Of a stretch of 64,000 nt of DNA, positions 1 to 7,612 are shown piece after piece. The DNA comes from Neobacillus piezotolerans (GTDB lineage: Bacteria; Bacillota; Bacilli; Bacillales; Cytobacillaceae), in NCBI RefSeq assembly GCF_003362805.1, contig NZ_QNQT01000005.1, positions 1 through 64,000 of the forward strand, in the 5' to 3' direction. The notes under the pieces were generated by a model that was not told where the DNA came from, ran no database searches, and saw only the letters and a list, made by a program, of their open reading frames with translations. Every line of letters starts with the position of its first letter. Position 1 is the stretch's first letter. A program made the position numbers and the translations under genes.

Positions 1-67
1 AGATTTTTATTTTTTAATCTGTCTACCATAAGGGGAGCATATCAATTTGCTGCTTCTTTTCTCTTTC

Positions 68-637
68 TTAAAATACTTTTTTCCGGTCCCGTTCCTCTTT
101 CAGAATTTCCACAGCTTCGCGGAAGCGTTGCGAATGAATGACTTCCCTTTCACGAAGGAACCTGAGGCTATCGTTTATGTCAGGGTCATCACTCATATCA
201 ATTAGCCACTGGTACGTGGCTCGGGCTTTCTCCTCTGCTGCAATATCCTCATACAAATCCGCGATTGGATCTCCTTTAGCCTGAATATAGGACGCCGTCC
301 ACGGAATGCCAGCCGCATTGTGATAAAACAGCGCCTTGTCATGGTTCGCGTAATGGCCGGTCAAACCGGCCGCTTTCATTTCCTCCGGAGAGGCGTCTTT
401 CGTTAATTTGTACACCATTGTCGCGATCATCTCAAGGTGGGCGAACTCCTCTGTGCCGATATCAGTAAGCAGGCCGATAATTTTATCCGGAATCGTATAG
501 CGCTGATTTAAATAACGTAAAGCGGCCGCGAGTTCCCCGTCTGCTCCTCCATATTGCTCGATCAGGAACTTGGCTAGCATCGGATTGCATTTGCTGACTT
601 TGACAGGATATTGAAGCTTTTTTTCATACACCCACAT
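68..637 (-). CDS. cotJC: CotJC spore coat protein, manganese-catalase family
   Basis: A 189-residue protein of the CotJC family, related to non-haem manganese catalases. Glu/His pairs expected of a dimetal four-helix bundle are visible: EEFAHLE at about residues 63-69, EEKARA near 135-140 and EVIH near 165-168. In the family it is a mother-cell product placed in the inner spore coat. It is the last gene of cotJABC, 21 nt after cotJB, and starts with ATG behind AAGGAGGAACC. Full length for the family. Catalase activity is inferred from the fold only. Confidence 0.95.
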   Translation of the reverse strand: MWVYEKKLQYPVKVSKCNPMLAKFLIEQYGGADGELAAALRYLNQRYTIPDKIIGLLTDIGTEEFAHLEMIATMVYKLTKDASPEEMKAAGLTGHYANHDKALFYHNAAGIPWTASYIQAKGDPIADLYEDIAAEEKARATYQWLIDMSDDPDINDSLRFLREREVIHSQRFREAVEILKEERDRKKVF

Positions 638-658
638 TGCGGTTCCTCCTTCCTGCTC

Positions 659-919
659 CTATATTTGCCAAGGCCAGGGGGCGTCATCCCAATTCCAAGG
701 ATAGCCAGAGAAGCTGTTCCCATATTGCATAAGAGGGCCATATTGGCTTTCATATAGTTTTTTTAGCTTTTTCCTTTCTTTTGCATAATGGTTGAACTGC
801 TGGATGGCTTCCTGGTCGGTTGGATGTGTGTCAAGGTATAAAGTTAACTCAACAAGGACAAAATCGACTGCCTGAAGCTGTTCCATGAGTTGATAAAATT
901 CCGGCGGCATCTGTTTCAC
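659..919 (-). CDS. cotJB: CotJB spore coat peptide assembly protein
   Basis: An 86-residue CotJB protein. A helical N-terminal half (QLMEQLQAVDFVLVELTLYLDTHP) is followed by a basic stretch and a Trp/Pro/Tyr-rich tail ending in PWNWDDAPWPWQI, as in the family. Its ATG overlaps the cotJA stop codon by 4 nt (ATGA), so translation is probably coupled. Known role: co-assembles with CotJA and CotJC in the spore coat. No catalytic motif is visible. Confidence 0.93.
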   Translation of the reverse strand: MKQMPPEFYQLMEQLQAVDFVLVELTLYLDTHPTDQEAIQQFNHYAKERKKLKKLYESQYGPLMQYGNSFSGYPWNWDDAPWPWQI

Positions 920-1146
920 AGCGGAGTTTCCTCCCTTGCCGGTTCATTTGGGCCAAAATACGGATCGTAAAATGCCTGCCAAAGCGTCCCTTTCATCAAG
1001 GCTGTCCTTGGCGGGAATTGGGGCAGGTTGGCAGGCTGGAAACCCATATAAAGATTCGGGGGGGTTGAATAAACTTTCGCTTTCATTGGCGGGCAAGGGT
1101 CAAACGGGCTCACATAGGGATAATACGTTTTATAATGGGTGAACAT
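916..1146 (-). CDS. cotJA: CotJA spore coat-associated protein
   Basis: A 76-residue Pro/Tyr-rich protein matching CotJA (YYPYVSPFDPCPPM near the start, then many PP and QFPPR segments). First gene of the cotJ operon. Its ATG follows AGGAGGG at 8-nt spacing. Composition is low complexity and typical of coat proteins; no enzymatic motif is visible. CotJA is needed in B. subtilis for CotJC to assemble on the spore. A sigma-E-like promoter lies just upstream. Confidence 0.93.
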   Translation of the reverse strand: MFTHYKTYYPYVSPFDPCPPMKAKVYSTPPNLYMGFQPANLPQFPPRTALMKGTLWQAFYDPYFGPNEPAREETPL

Positions 1147-1174
1147 TCTATCCCTCCTAAGTAAACGTCATTTA

Positions 1175-1202
1175 AGTTTATGAAGCTTTTTCCTCTTCAT
1201 GC
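1175..1202 (-). promoter_or_regulatory. Candidate sigma-E promoter of cotJABC
   Basis: On the minus strand, CATAAACT (1175-1182) resembles the sigma-E -10 (CATACAHT). A partial -35 GCATGAA (1196-1202) lies 13 nt upstream, where 14-15 nt is usual. The B. subtilis cotJ operon is sigma-E controlled, which fits. The -35 is weak, so this is tentative. Confidence 0.35.
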
Positions 1203-1332
1203 CACAATATTTCCGGCATGCTCCATTGCAGTCGGCAGTTTCCCGCGAATCAAATGCTAGGAAGAAAAGGGTTTAAGGTTCAGGTTGTTGAAGTATATAA
1301 AAGAAAGGATATTTAAAGGCGGGGTGATTGGA

Positions 1333-1968
1333 ATGTTTGTCAAAAGTATCATGATTCCTAAGTTCAAATGCCATACGGTTCAAGGAGGGGAAAGTGTAAA
1401 AAACGCCCTTCAGCTGCTTGAGGAGCAGCAAATTGATGGGCTGCCGGTTTTGGAGGGGGACCTATATGCCGGGATTGTCACGAGGTACAGAATATATGAA
1501 CAGTTTTTCCTTTCAGGTTTGCAAAAGGACGAGTTCTTGGAAAATACGAGAATTTCGGATATCGCCACCCATAAGGAAGATTTTCTCGAAGGCGGGGAAA
1601 TTTTTGAAAATACGCTAATGAAATTACGAAACTTCCCGCTTTTGGCCATCGTGGACAAAGGGATGAAATTCCTTGGTGCTGTTACCAGGTACGATGTCAT
1701 TGATCAATTCCAGAGCGCATTCGGGATGAACCAGCCGGGTGTCAGGATTGCCTTTACTTCAGTCGAGACGGAAGGGCGTATTGCCAGATTGGCTGAAATC
1801 GCGCATCAATTCCATGAACATATCATTTCCCTGGTTACCTTTGATGAGACCGATAAATTGGTTAGACGGATTGTAATGAAAGTTGAGAAGAAGGATAATC
1901 TTGATAAATTCATAAAAAAGCTGGAAGAGCACGGTTTCAGGATTCTGAATATCCATGAAGATGCTTAG
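1333..1968 (+). CDS. CBS-pair protein with C-terminal ACT-like domain (AcuB-like layout)
   Basis: A 211-residue soluble protein. Two CBS repeats cover about residues 1-135 (SIMIPKF, DGLPVLEGD and GIVTRY in the first; FPLLAIVDKGMKFLGAVTRYDVID in the second). A C-terminal region of about 70 residues after QPGVRI looks ACT-like. The architecture recalls AcuB, but I cannot assign it as that orthologue. CBS pairs usually bind adenine nucleotides, including c-di-AMP in some Bacillus proteins; the ligand here is unknown. I chose ATG 1333 because GGCGGGGTG precedes it; an upstream TTG at 1285 lacks such a site. It stands alone and ends in a terminator. Confidence 0.85.
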   Translation: MFVKSIMIPKFKCHTVQGGESVKNALQLLEEQQIDGLPVLEGDLYAGIVTRYRIYEQFFLSGLQKDEFLENTRISDIATHKEDFLEGGEIFENTLMKLRNFPLLAIVDKGMKFLGAVTRYDVIDQFQSAFGMNQPGVRIAFTSVETEGRIARLAEIAHQFHEHIISLVTFDETDKLVRRIVMKVEKKDNLDKFIKKLEEHGFRILNIHEDA

Positions 1969-1989
1969 GAATTGCAAGTTGAAGGATAG

Positions 1990-2019
1990 CCCCTCATACG
2001 TATGTATGGGGGGGTTTTT
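1990..2019 (+). terminator. Terminator after the CBS-domain gene
   Basis: The stem CCCCTCATA / TATGGGGGG with a 6-nt loop is followed by TTTTT. It ends just before the next gene. Confidence 0.7.
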
Positions 2020-2036
2020 CTATGGCGGGTGTTATC

Positions 2037-2387
2037 ATGCTGCTGGCTGTGTCGTTTACTGGCGGATACCTATTTATTGAATGGCTGGACATTGGAATGC
2101 CGTTTTATGCCCATGTGTTCATTATGGGATTAATCATGGCGCCTGTTGAATTTCTCGCTGCCGCAATGGCTTTTTTTTCCGGACTTTCGGCAAATTGGCT
2201 GCTGCTTAAGCTTTTCCTCGAAAGGAGGGGGTTTAAAAAGGGTGAAGCAATAAATGCGGTTCCCGCCATTAGTGGGATGTTCGGCCTCTTCATTGTTTTT
2301 GCTGTTTTGTTCGCTTTATCCCCTATTCATACAGTCATTTTCTTCGGCGCCAGCCTTGTTTATGGTATTATTTCTATATACGTTTAG
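2037..2387 (+). CDS. Small hydrophobic membrane protein, YpbF-like position
   Basis: A 116-residue protein with about four predicted membrane helices: residues near 1-18, 25-50, 75-95 and 100-116. A basic loop (LERRGFKKGE) lies between helices two and three. It occupies the position of ypbF next to ypbG in B. subtilis, but I cannot confirm homology by eye. I start it at ATG 2037 because GGCGGGTG lies 6 nt upstream; an in-frame ATG at 2022 falls against the terminator T-tract and has no ribosome site. It is followed 24 nt later by ypbG and is probably cotranscribed. No function can be given. Confidence 0.65.
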   Translation: MLLAVSFTGGYLFIEWLDIGMPFYAHVFIMGLIMAPVEFLAAAMAFFSGLSANWLLLKLFLERRGFKKGEAINAVPAISGMFGLFIVFAVLFALSPIHTVIFFGASLVYGIISIYV

Positions 2388-2411
2388 ATTTTTGGAGGGA
2401 GCTGAAGCGGA

Positions 2412-3206
2412 TTGGCTTTATACGCATTGGCGGCGATTGCGGCTGCAGGGGTCTTCCTCCTTTTGTATATGGCTTGGCTGGCATTCGGGAACAATGTTTC
2501 AGTACATGAACTTGAATTCGACGATTTTCCCGATTCCTTCGGGGAATTGAGGATTTTTTTCATATCGGACATCCATCATAGGCTCATTTCCGATTCAATC
2601 CTTTTGGCTGCAAAAGGGAAGGCCGATATCGTTATTATCGGAGGGGACCTAATGGAAAAAGGAGTACCCCTTGAGCGGGTCAAAGCTAACATTGAGAAGC
2701 TCCGTACCATTGGGCCTGTTTATTTTGTATGGGGAAATAATGATTATGAGGGCAATTATCGGGATTTGGATGCGCTTTTGCTCGATTTGAAGGTGAAAAT
2801 ACTTGATAATACCGCCGTGATGTTTGAATCTGCTGAGGGTGGAAAGATAGCACTTCTAGGTGTCGATGATGCAGGCCTTAAAAAGGACAGGCTGGATTAC
2901 GCTTTGCTGGATGCCGAGCAAGGATGTTTTAAGATCCTGGCGAGCCATAACCCAAAAATAATCGGAAAAATAAAACCCGATGATGGCATTTCGTTCCTGC
3001 TAAGCGGCCATACCCACGGAGGACAAATTCGGATATTCGGCCTTGGACCTTATCAAAAAGGCGGGATTGACAAAATCGGCGGAATTGTTAGGCTGATCAG
3101 CAATGGATATGGGACAACAGGCGTCCCTCTTAGGCTGGGAGCCCATTCGGAATGCCATCTCATTACGTTGAAGCCAGGCAAAAAGGAAAAGGGTGCGCAG
3201 CCATAA
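2412..3206 (+). CDS. ypbG: Membrane-anchored calcineurin-like metallophosphoesterase YpbG
   Basis: A 264-residue protein with one N-terminal membrane anchor (about residues 3-25) and a metallophosphoesterase domain. The metal-site motifs occur in order: SDIHH, GGD, GNND, SHNP and GHTHGGQ. Together they give the complete set of ligands of the calcineurin fold, so activity is likely; the substrate is unknown. Relatives such as YkuE-type enzymes face the outside or the membrane surface. The start is TTG at 2412 behind GGAGGGA. Cotranscribed with the small membrane protein upstream. Confidence 0.9.
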   Translation: MALYALAAIAAAGVFLLLYMAWLAFGNNVSVHELEFDDFPDSFGELRIFFISDIHHRLISDSILLAAKGKADIVIIGGDLMEKGVPLERVKANIEKLRTIGPVYFVWGNNDYEGNYRDLDALLLDLKVKILDNTAVMFESAEGGKIALLGVDDAGLKKDRLDYALLDAEQGCFKILASHNPKIIGKIKPDDGISFLLSGHTHGGQIRIFGLGPYQKGGIDKIGGIVRLISNGYGTTGVPLRLGAHSECHLITLKPGKKEKGAQP

Positions 3207-3257
3207 AGGTCTCCTTGCGCCAGGCTATATAGGGGAATTGGAAAAGGGGTGCTCGGA

Positions 3258-4166
3258 TTGCCAATAAAGGAAGGGAAATATAATATTAAAGCCGTTTCAA
3301 AACTCCTTGGGATTCAGCCTGGTACCTTAAGGGCATGGGAAAGGCGTTATGGGGTGGTTTCCCCTGGCAGAAGCGAATCCGGACACCGCCTCTATTCGGA
3401 GAGCCAATTGGAGATTTTGCGGGAAATCATGACGATGATTGAGCAGGGCTTTACTGTAGGCCAAGCGGTGGCGCAGATTGGACAGCGGCCGACCTTACAA
3501 AGTATGGGCAAACGGCCTTTCAGCCAACTTGAAGAATTCCGGAATGCATTATTTGACGGTTTTCTTGAATTTGATGAAGTAAACGCACATAGGACAATCG
3601 ATGCCTGTTTAAGCCAATTTACTTTCGAAACGGTTCTTTCCGATATTTTCCACCCTCTTTTAACCGAAATGGAAGGTTCCTTTGTGAAGGGAAGCATGAA
3701 TCATGCTTGCTTCCTTTTTGGGTCAGGCCTAATTCGTTCAAGAATTGAGAACACCGCATTCGCGGCAAGTGGAAAACGCTTTTTGCCTAGAGTTGTCCTT
3801 TTGTGCGCCCCAGGTGAACAAAAGGACATATGGCTCCTACTGCTGGCAGGTTTACTAAGGCTGAAAGGTTTCGATGCAATTTATTTGGGGCCAGGCATTG
3901 CCGAAGGGGAGATTGATGGGGTGATAAAAAAAGTCAATCCCAGGTTCGCCTTTTTTTCGTGCATGACAGAAAGCGGCGCGGATATTATTAAGGGCTTGTC
4001 ATACAGTTGGAAACGAGTGTTTCCCGAAATCAGGATCGGGGCCATCGGTGCAGGTTTGCGGATTGCCTCGGGCGAAAATACGGATAGCCCTTCTTTTCCA
4101 CTTTATCTGGGGGATACTCCGGCGGAATGGGAGCAGTGGCTTAACAAATGGATGGACACGATATAG
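3258..4166 (+). CDS. MerR-family regulator with B12-binding-like domain lacking the axial His
   Basis: A 302-residue protein. The MerR winged helix occupies residues about 8-75 (AVSKLLGIQPGTLRAWERRYG and SGHRLYSE are hallmark motifs). It is followed by a helical bundle (about 85-165) and a Rossmann-like B12-binding domain (about 177-300). This is the CarH/LitR architecture of light- and cobalamin-sensing repressors. In those proteins a histidine follows PGE-x; here the segment reads PGEQKDIW (residues 185-192), with Lys at the histidine position and Trp where Gly is usual. Cobalamin binding through an axial His is therefore unlikely. Start TTG 3258 follows AAAGGGGTG. It sits between ypbG and mecB and its target genes are unknown. 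Confidence 0.85.
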   Translation: MPIKEGKYNIKAVSKLLGIQPGTLRAWERRYGVVSPGRSESGHRLYSESQLEILREIMTMIEQGFTVGQAVAQIGQRPTLQSMGKRPFSQLEEFRNALFDGFLEFDEVNAHRTIDACLSQFTFETVLSDIFHPLLTEMEGSFVKGSMNHACFLFGSGLIRSRIENTAFAASGKRFLPRVVLLCAPGEQKDIWLLLLAGLLRLKGFDAIYLGPGIAEGEIDGVIKKVNPRFAFFSCMTESGADIIKGLSYSWKRVFPEIRIGAIGAGLRIASGENTDSPSFPLYLGDTPAEWEQWLNKWMDTI

Positions 4167-4305
4167 TGGAATTATGGGGGGCTTACCCCTTTCTTTTTGG
4201 GAAGTCTTTGGAAGGGTCTTTCTGTGCGTTGATGCCTGATACCATTCACCAACCACCCGTACTGACATAAACTGAAAATAAGAGTTCATGGCAGGGGGCG
4301 GGAGC

Positions 4306-4884
4306 ATGCGTCTTGAACGTTTAACAGCGAATAAAATAAAAATTTTCATTACTTCGGATGACCTTTTTGAAAGAGGGTTGGCGAAGGAGGATATACTGAA
4401 GGATACATTAAAATGGCGGCAGCTATTCCAGGATTTGCTGGAGGAAGCAAGCATCGAATTAGATCTTGACATCCAGGGCGCCGTTGCTGTCGAAATATTT
4501 TCGCTCCAAGCCCAGGGTATGGTTATGATCATTACGGTTAATGGAATTGTCGAGGAAGAAGAATTTCTACATGACGGTTTCATTGAAATGCAAGTAACGG
4601 TTGAAGGCTATGAGAAGTTCCTTTTTGAATTTGAGGGAATTGAAGAAGTCATCCAGCTTGCGAAACGGCTCTCTTCGCTAGCCGCAAGTGGGGGAAGCCT
4701 ATATTCATTGAAAGGCAAATACTATTTGCTTTTTGATGTTCTGCCCGATGATGCTGAACGAAACGCTTCAATAATGGCTGAATATGGGAATGCCTCTATT
4801 ATTAGCCCCCATTTTCTCCAGGAATACGGTAACCAGATCATGAAAGAAAATGCGGTTGAAACAATTCTTAAGTATTTTCGATAG
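4306..4884 (+). CDS. mecB: MecA/YpbH-type ClpC adaptor protein
   Basis: A 192-residue MecA-family adaptor, which in Bacillus delivers substrates such as ComK to ClpCP and helps activate ClpC. The N-terminal segment MRLERLTANKIKIFITSDDL is the family signature. An acidic linker near residues 60-95 is followed by the C-terminal domain that contacts ClpC (from about VEGYEKFLFEFEGIEEVIQLAK). Context next to ypbG and gudB matches YpbH (MecB) rather than MecA. I use ATG 4306, preceded by GGGGGCGGGAG; the in-frame start 18 nt upstream has no good site. The stop codon overlaps the stem of the following terminator. Confidence 0.9.
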   Translation: MRLERLTANKIKIFITSDDLFERGLAKEDILKDTLKWRQLFQDLLEEASIELDLDIQGAVAVEIFSLQAQGMVMIITVNGIVEEEEFLHDGFIEMQVTVEGYEKFLFEFEGIEEVIQLAKRLSSLAASGGSLYSLKGKYYLLFDVLPDDAERNASIMAEYGNASIISPHFLQEYGNQIMKENAVETILKYFR

Positions 4885-4917
4885 GCGGCAACCCTATTGT
4901 GGGCCGGCTATTTTTTT
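4881..4917 (+). terminator. Terminator of mecB
   Basis: ATAGGCGGC pairs with GCCGGCTAT (one mismatch), with an inner CCC/GGG pairing, followed by seven T. The stem begins inside the mecB stop codon. Confidence 0.75.
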
Positions 4918-5072
4918 GTCCCAAGATATAAAAGCCTTGCCGCCATCACGATGAAAGTTTTAATTCTATGAAAATACCATAAAACATTCACAATTAGTAG
5001 AGAACTTACTGGACATTCACAGCCCGCTTAAATTATGCCTCGCAAATGCTGGGATTGCCTGATATAACTAGG

Positions 5073-5086
5073 TGTCAGCGCTTCCA
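5073..5086 (+). promoter_or_regulatory. Candidate cre (CcpA) site upstream of gudB
   Basis: TGTCAGCGCTTCCA fits the relaxed cre pattern TGNNANCGNNNNCA. It lies about 63 bp upstream of the likely -10. It is an eye match only; B. subtilis gudB is not known for CcpA control, whereas its paralogue rocG is. Confidence 0.3.
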
Positions 5087-5126
5087 ATATTCTTTTTGAA
5101 ATAGGGTTATACGCCACTTTTTATCC

Positions 5127-5154
5127 TTGCATTAATTGTCTAAAAGTGTATACT
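5127..5154 (+). promoter_or_regulatory. Candidate sigma-A promoter of gudB
   Basis: The -10 TATACT (5149-5154) is strong. A weak -35 TTGCAT (5127-5132) lies 16 nt upstream. The leader to the ATG would be about 45 nt and ends in AGGAGG. Confidence 0.5.
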
Positions 5155-5206
5155 ATGTCATGAAAGCCAAGAACTTTCGAGCAGTGATATCTTAGGAGGT
5201 TTATAA

Positions 5207-6481
5207 ATGGCAGCGGGGAATGGTAGTGAAAGCAGTAATCTTGAGAAACATGATGTACTGAAATCGACACAAACGGTAATCCATAAAGCATTGGAAAAGC
5301 TTGGTTACCCTGAGGAAGTGTTCGAGCTTTTAAAAGAGCCAATCCGGATGATGACAGTTAAAATTCCAGTACGCATGGATGATGGCTCTACTAAAATATT
5401 TACTGGGTACAGGGCCCAGCACAATGACGCAGTCGGCCCTACAAAGGGAGGAATCCGATTTCATCCAAATGTAACAGAAAAGGAAGTTAAAGCCCTTTCA
5501 ATTTGGATGAGCCTAAAGTGCGGAATTGTAGACCTTCCATATGGCGGGGGGAAGGGCGGAATCATCTGCGATCCCCGTGTAATGTCGTTCAGGGAACTTG
5601 AAAGGCTGAGCCGGGGTTATGTAAGAGCCATTAGCCAAATCGTTGGCCCTACAAAAGATATCCCTGCTCCGGATGTGTTCACGAATTCACAAATCATGGC
5701 GTGGATGATGGACGAATATAGCCGTATTGACGAATTTAACTCTCCTGGCTTCATTACAGGGAAGCCGATTGTGCTTGGAGGCTCCCACGGCCGTGAATCC
5801 GCGACGGCAAAAGGTGTAACGATCTGCATTCGTGAGGCCGCCAAAAAGAGAGGAATCGACCTCGTTGGCGCAAGGGTAGTAGTCCAGGGATTCGGAAATG
5901 CGGGAAGTTTCCTATCAAAGTTCATGCATGATGCTGGGGCGAAGGTTATCGGTATTTCCGATGCATATGGTGCCCTTTATGATCCGAATGGATTGGATAT
6001 CGACTATTTATTGGACCGACGTGACAGCTTCGGTACCGTTACGAAGCTTTTCAATAATACAATTACAAACCAGGAATTGCTTGAACTTGATTGCGACATT
6101 TTGGTGCCTGCGGCGATTGAAAACCAAATCACCGATGAAAACGCCCATAATATCCGTGCCAGTATTGTGGTGGAAGCCGCAAACGGCCCAACCACCCTGG
6201 AGGCGACCGAAATACTTACAGAACGTGGAATCCTTCTTGTGCCTGATGTGCTGGCTTCCGCAGGAGGAGTTACCGTTTCTTATTTCGAGTGGGTCCAGAA
6301 TAATCAGGGTTATTACTGGTCTGAAGAAGAAGTTGAAGAAAAATTGGAAAAGGTCATGGTTAAATCGTTTGAGAACATTTATGAGACCTCCCAAAATCGC
6401 AGGGTTGACATGCGTCTTGCCGCCTATATGGTCGGTGTAAGGAAAATGGCTGAAGCGAGCCGATTCAGGGGCTGGATTTAA
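5207..6481 (+). CDS. gudB: NAD-dependent glutamate dehydrogenase GudB
   Basis: A 424-residue hexameric glutamate dehydrogenase that converts glutamate to 2-oxoglutarate and ammonia. The catalytic Lys region KCGIVDLPYGGGKGG is intact, as are the substrate segment GPTKGGIRFHP and the nucleotide-binding VVQGFGNAGS. Length matches GudB/RocG. The 9-bp duplication that inactivates gudB in B. subtilis 168 is absent (TEKEVKALSIWM has a single VKA), so this is the active form. Start ATG follows TTAGGAGG. Monocistronic, ending in a strong terminator. Confidence 0.97.
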   Translation: MAAGNGSESSNLEKHDVLKSTQTVIHKALEKLGYPEEVFELLKEPIRMMTVKIPVRMDDGSTKIFTGYRAQHNDAVGPTKGGIRFHPNVTEKEVKALSIWMSLKCGIVDLPYGGGKGGIICDPRVMSFRELERLSRGYVRAISQIVGPTKDIPAPDVFTNSQIMAWMMDEYSRIDEFNSPGFITGKPIVLGGSHGRESATAKGVTICIREAAKKRGIDLVGARVVVQGFGNAGSFLSKFMHDAGAKVIGISDAYGALYDPNGLDIDYLLDRRDSFGTVTKLFNNTITNQELLELDCDILVPAAIENQITDENAHNIRASIVVEAANGPTTLEATEILTERGILLVPDVLASAGGVTVSYFEWVQNNQGYYWSEEEVEEKLEKVMVKSFENIYETSQNRRVDMRLAAYMVGVRKMAEASRFRGWI

Positions 6482-6530
6482 CCCTTTGAATTGCGAAAAG
6501 AAATCCCTTCAACATTGAAACTTCAAAGGA

Positions 6531-6563
6531 AATCTCCTATCATTAAATGATGGGAGATTTTTT
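6531..6563 (+). terminator. Terminator of gudB
   Basis: AATCTCCTATCATT pairs with AATGATGGGAGATT (one G-U), followed by six T. It lies between gudB and ypdA. Confidence 0.85.
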
Positions 6564-6591
6564 ATTCCATGATAATGGAGGAGTGACCACC

Positions 6592-7560
6592 ATGCATAAA
6601 GAAGACGTTATCATCATCGGAGGAGGGCCATGCGGTCTGGCAGCCGCCATTTCATTAAAAGAAGCAGGGAAAAATCCCCTGATTATAGAAAAAGGCAATA
6701 TAGTAAATTCAATTTATAACTATCCAACACACCAAACCTTTTTTAGCACAAGCGAAAAGCTTGAGATCGGGAATGTACCATTCATAACGGACAATTATAA
6801 ACCGGTGCGGCTTCAGGCACTGGTATATTACCGGGAAGTTGTAAAAAGGAAACAGCTAAGGATAAATTCTTTTGAAAAAGCTGAAAAGATTGTTCCATCC
6901 GGTGAAGCGTACATTGTTGAGACAAACAAAGCTACCTATAACACCCCGTATGTCATAATCGCAACCGGATATTATGACAATCCGAACATGATGGAGGTCC
7001 CGGGAGAAAGGCTCCCAAAAGTATTCCACTATTTCAAGGAGGCGCATCCATATTTTGATATGGATGTATGTGTAATCGGCGGCAAAAATTCCAGTGTCGA
7101 CGCTGCAATCGAACTCCATAAAGCCGGCGCCAGGGTGACTGTGCTCTATCGGGGGGATTCGTATTCGCCTAGCATCAAGCCGTGGATCCTGCCTGAGTTC
7201 GATTCGCTTGTCCGTAACCGAAACATCCGGCTGGAATTCGATGCCAAAGTTAAGGAAATAACCGAGAAATCGGTCGTGTTTGAAAAGGGGGATGAACTGC
7301 ATACCATTAAAAATGATTTTGTATTTGCGATGACTGGTTATCGCCCCGATCACGGGTTCCTGAGGCGGATTGGCGTTGAAATTGATTCTGAAACCGGACG
7401 TCCAAGCTATAATCCCGATACGATGGAGACTAATATGAATGGAATTTTTATTGCCGGGGTGATTGCCGCCGGGAATAACGCGAACGAAATATTCATCGAA
7501 AATGGAAGGTTTCATGGCGGGCTGATTACAGAGGAAATCTTCCGGAGAAATCGGCCTTAA
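6592..7560 (+). CDS. ypdA: Bacillithiol disulfide reductase YpdA (Bdr)
   Basis: A 323-residue FAD/NADPH-dependent oxidoreductase of the YpdA family. The FAD site is IIGGGPCGLAAA near the N-terminus, with the conserved Cys that follows GGGP; the NADPH site is CVIGGKNSSVDAA near residues 161-175. YpdA reduces oxidised bacillithiol (BSSB). This fits the presence of bshA and bshB1 elsewhere in the window. I start it at ATG 6592 behind GGAGGAGTGA; the upstream in-frame ATG 6547 lies within the gudB terminator. The asparaginase gene follows after 52 nt. Confidence 0.93.
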   Translation: MHKEDVIIIGGGPCGLAAAISLKEAGKNPLIIEKGNIVNSIYNYPTHQTFFSTSEKLEIGNVPFITDNYKPVRLQALVYYREVVKRKQLRINSFEKAEKIVPSGEAYIVETNKATYNTPYVIIATGYYDNPNMMEVPGERLPKVFHYFKEAHPYFDMDVCVIGGKNSSVDAAIELHKAGARVTVLYRGDSYSPSIKPWILPEFDSLVRNRNIRLEFDAKVKEITEKSVVFEKGDELHTIKNDFVFAMTGYRPDHGFLRRIGVEIDSETGRPSYNPDTMETNMNGIFIAGVIAAGNNANEIFIENGRFHGGLITEEIFRRNRP

Positions 7561-7612
7561 TATGCCTCCTTGACTACTAGCAGTAAATAAATTTGGAACG
7601 CAGGGTGATGGG

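Larger units (their letters stand above)
4918..5206. other. gudB upstream region
   Basis: The gap between mecB and gudB is 322 bp. After the terminator it holds about 150 bp of AT-rich sequence in which I see no gene, then a cre-like site (5073-5086) and the gudB promoter (5127-5154). No small ORF with a ribosome site was found on either strand. Confidence 0.6.
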
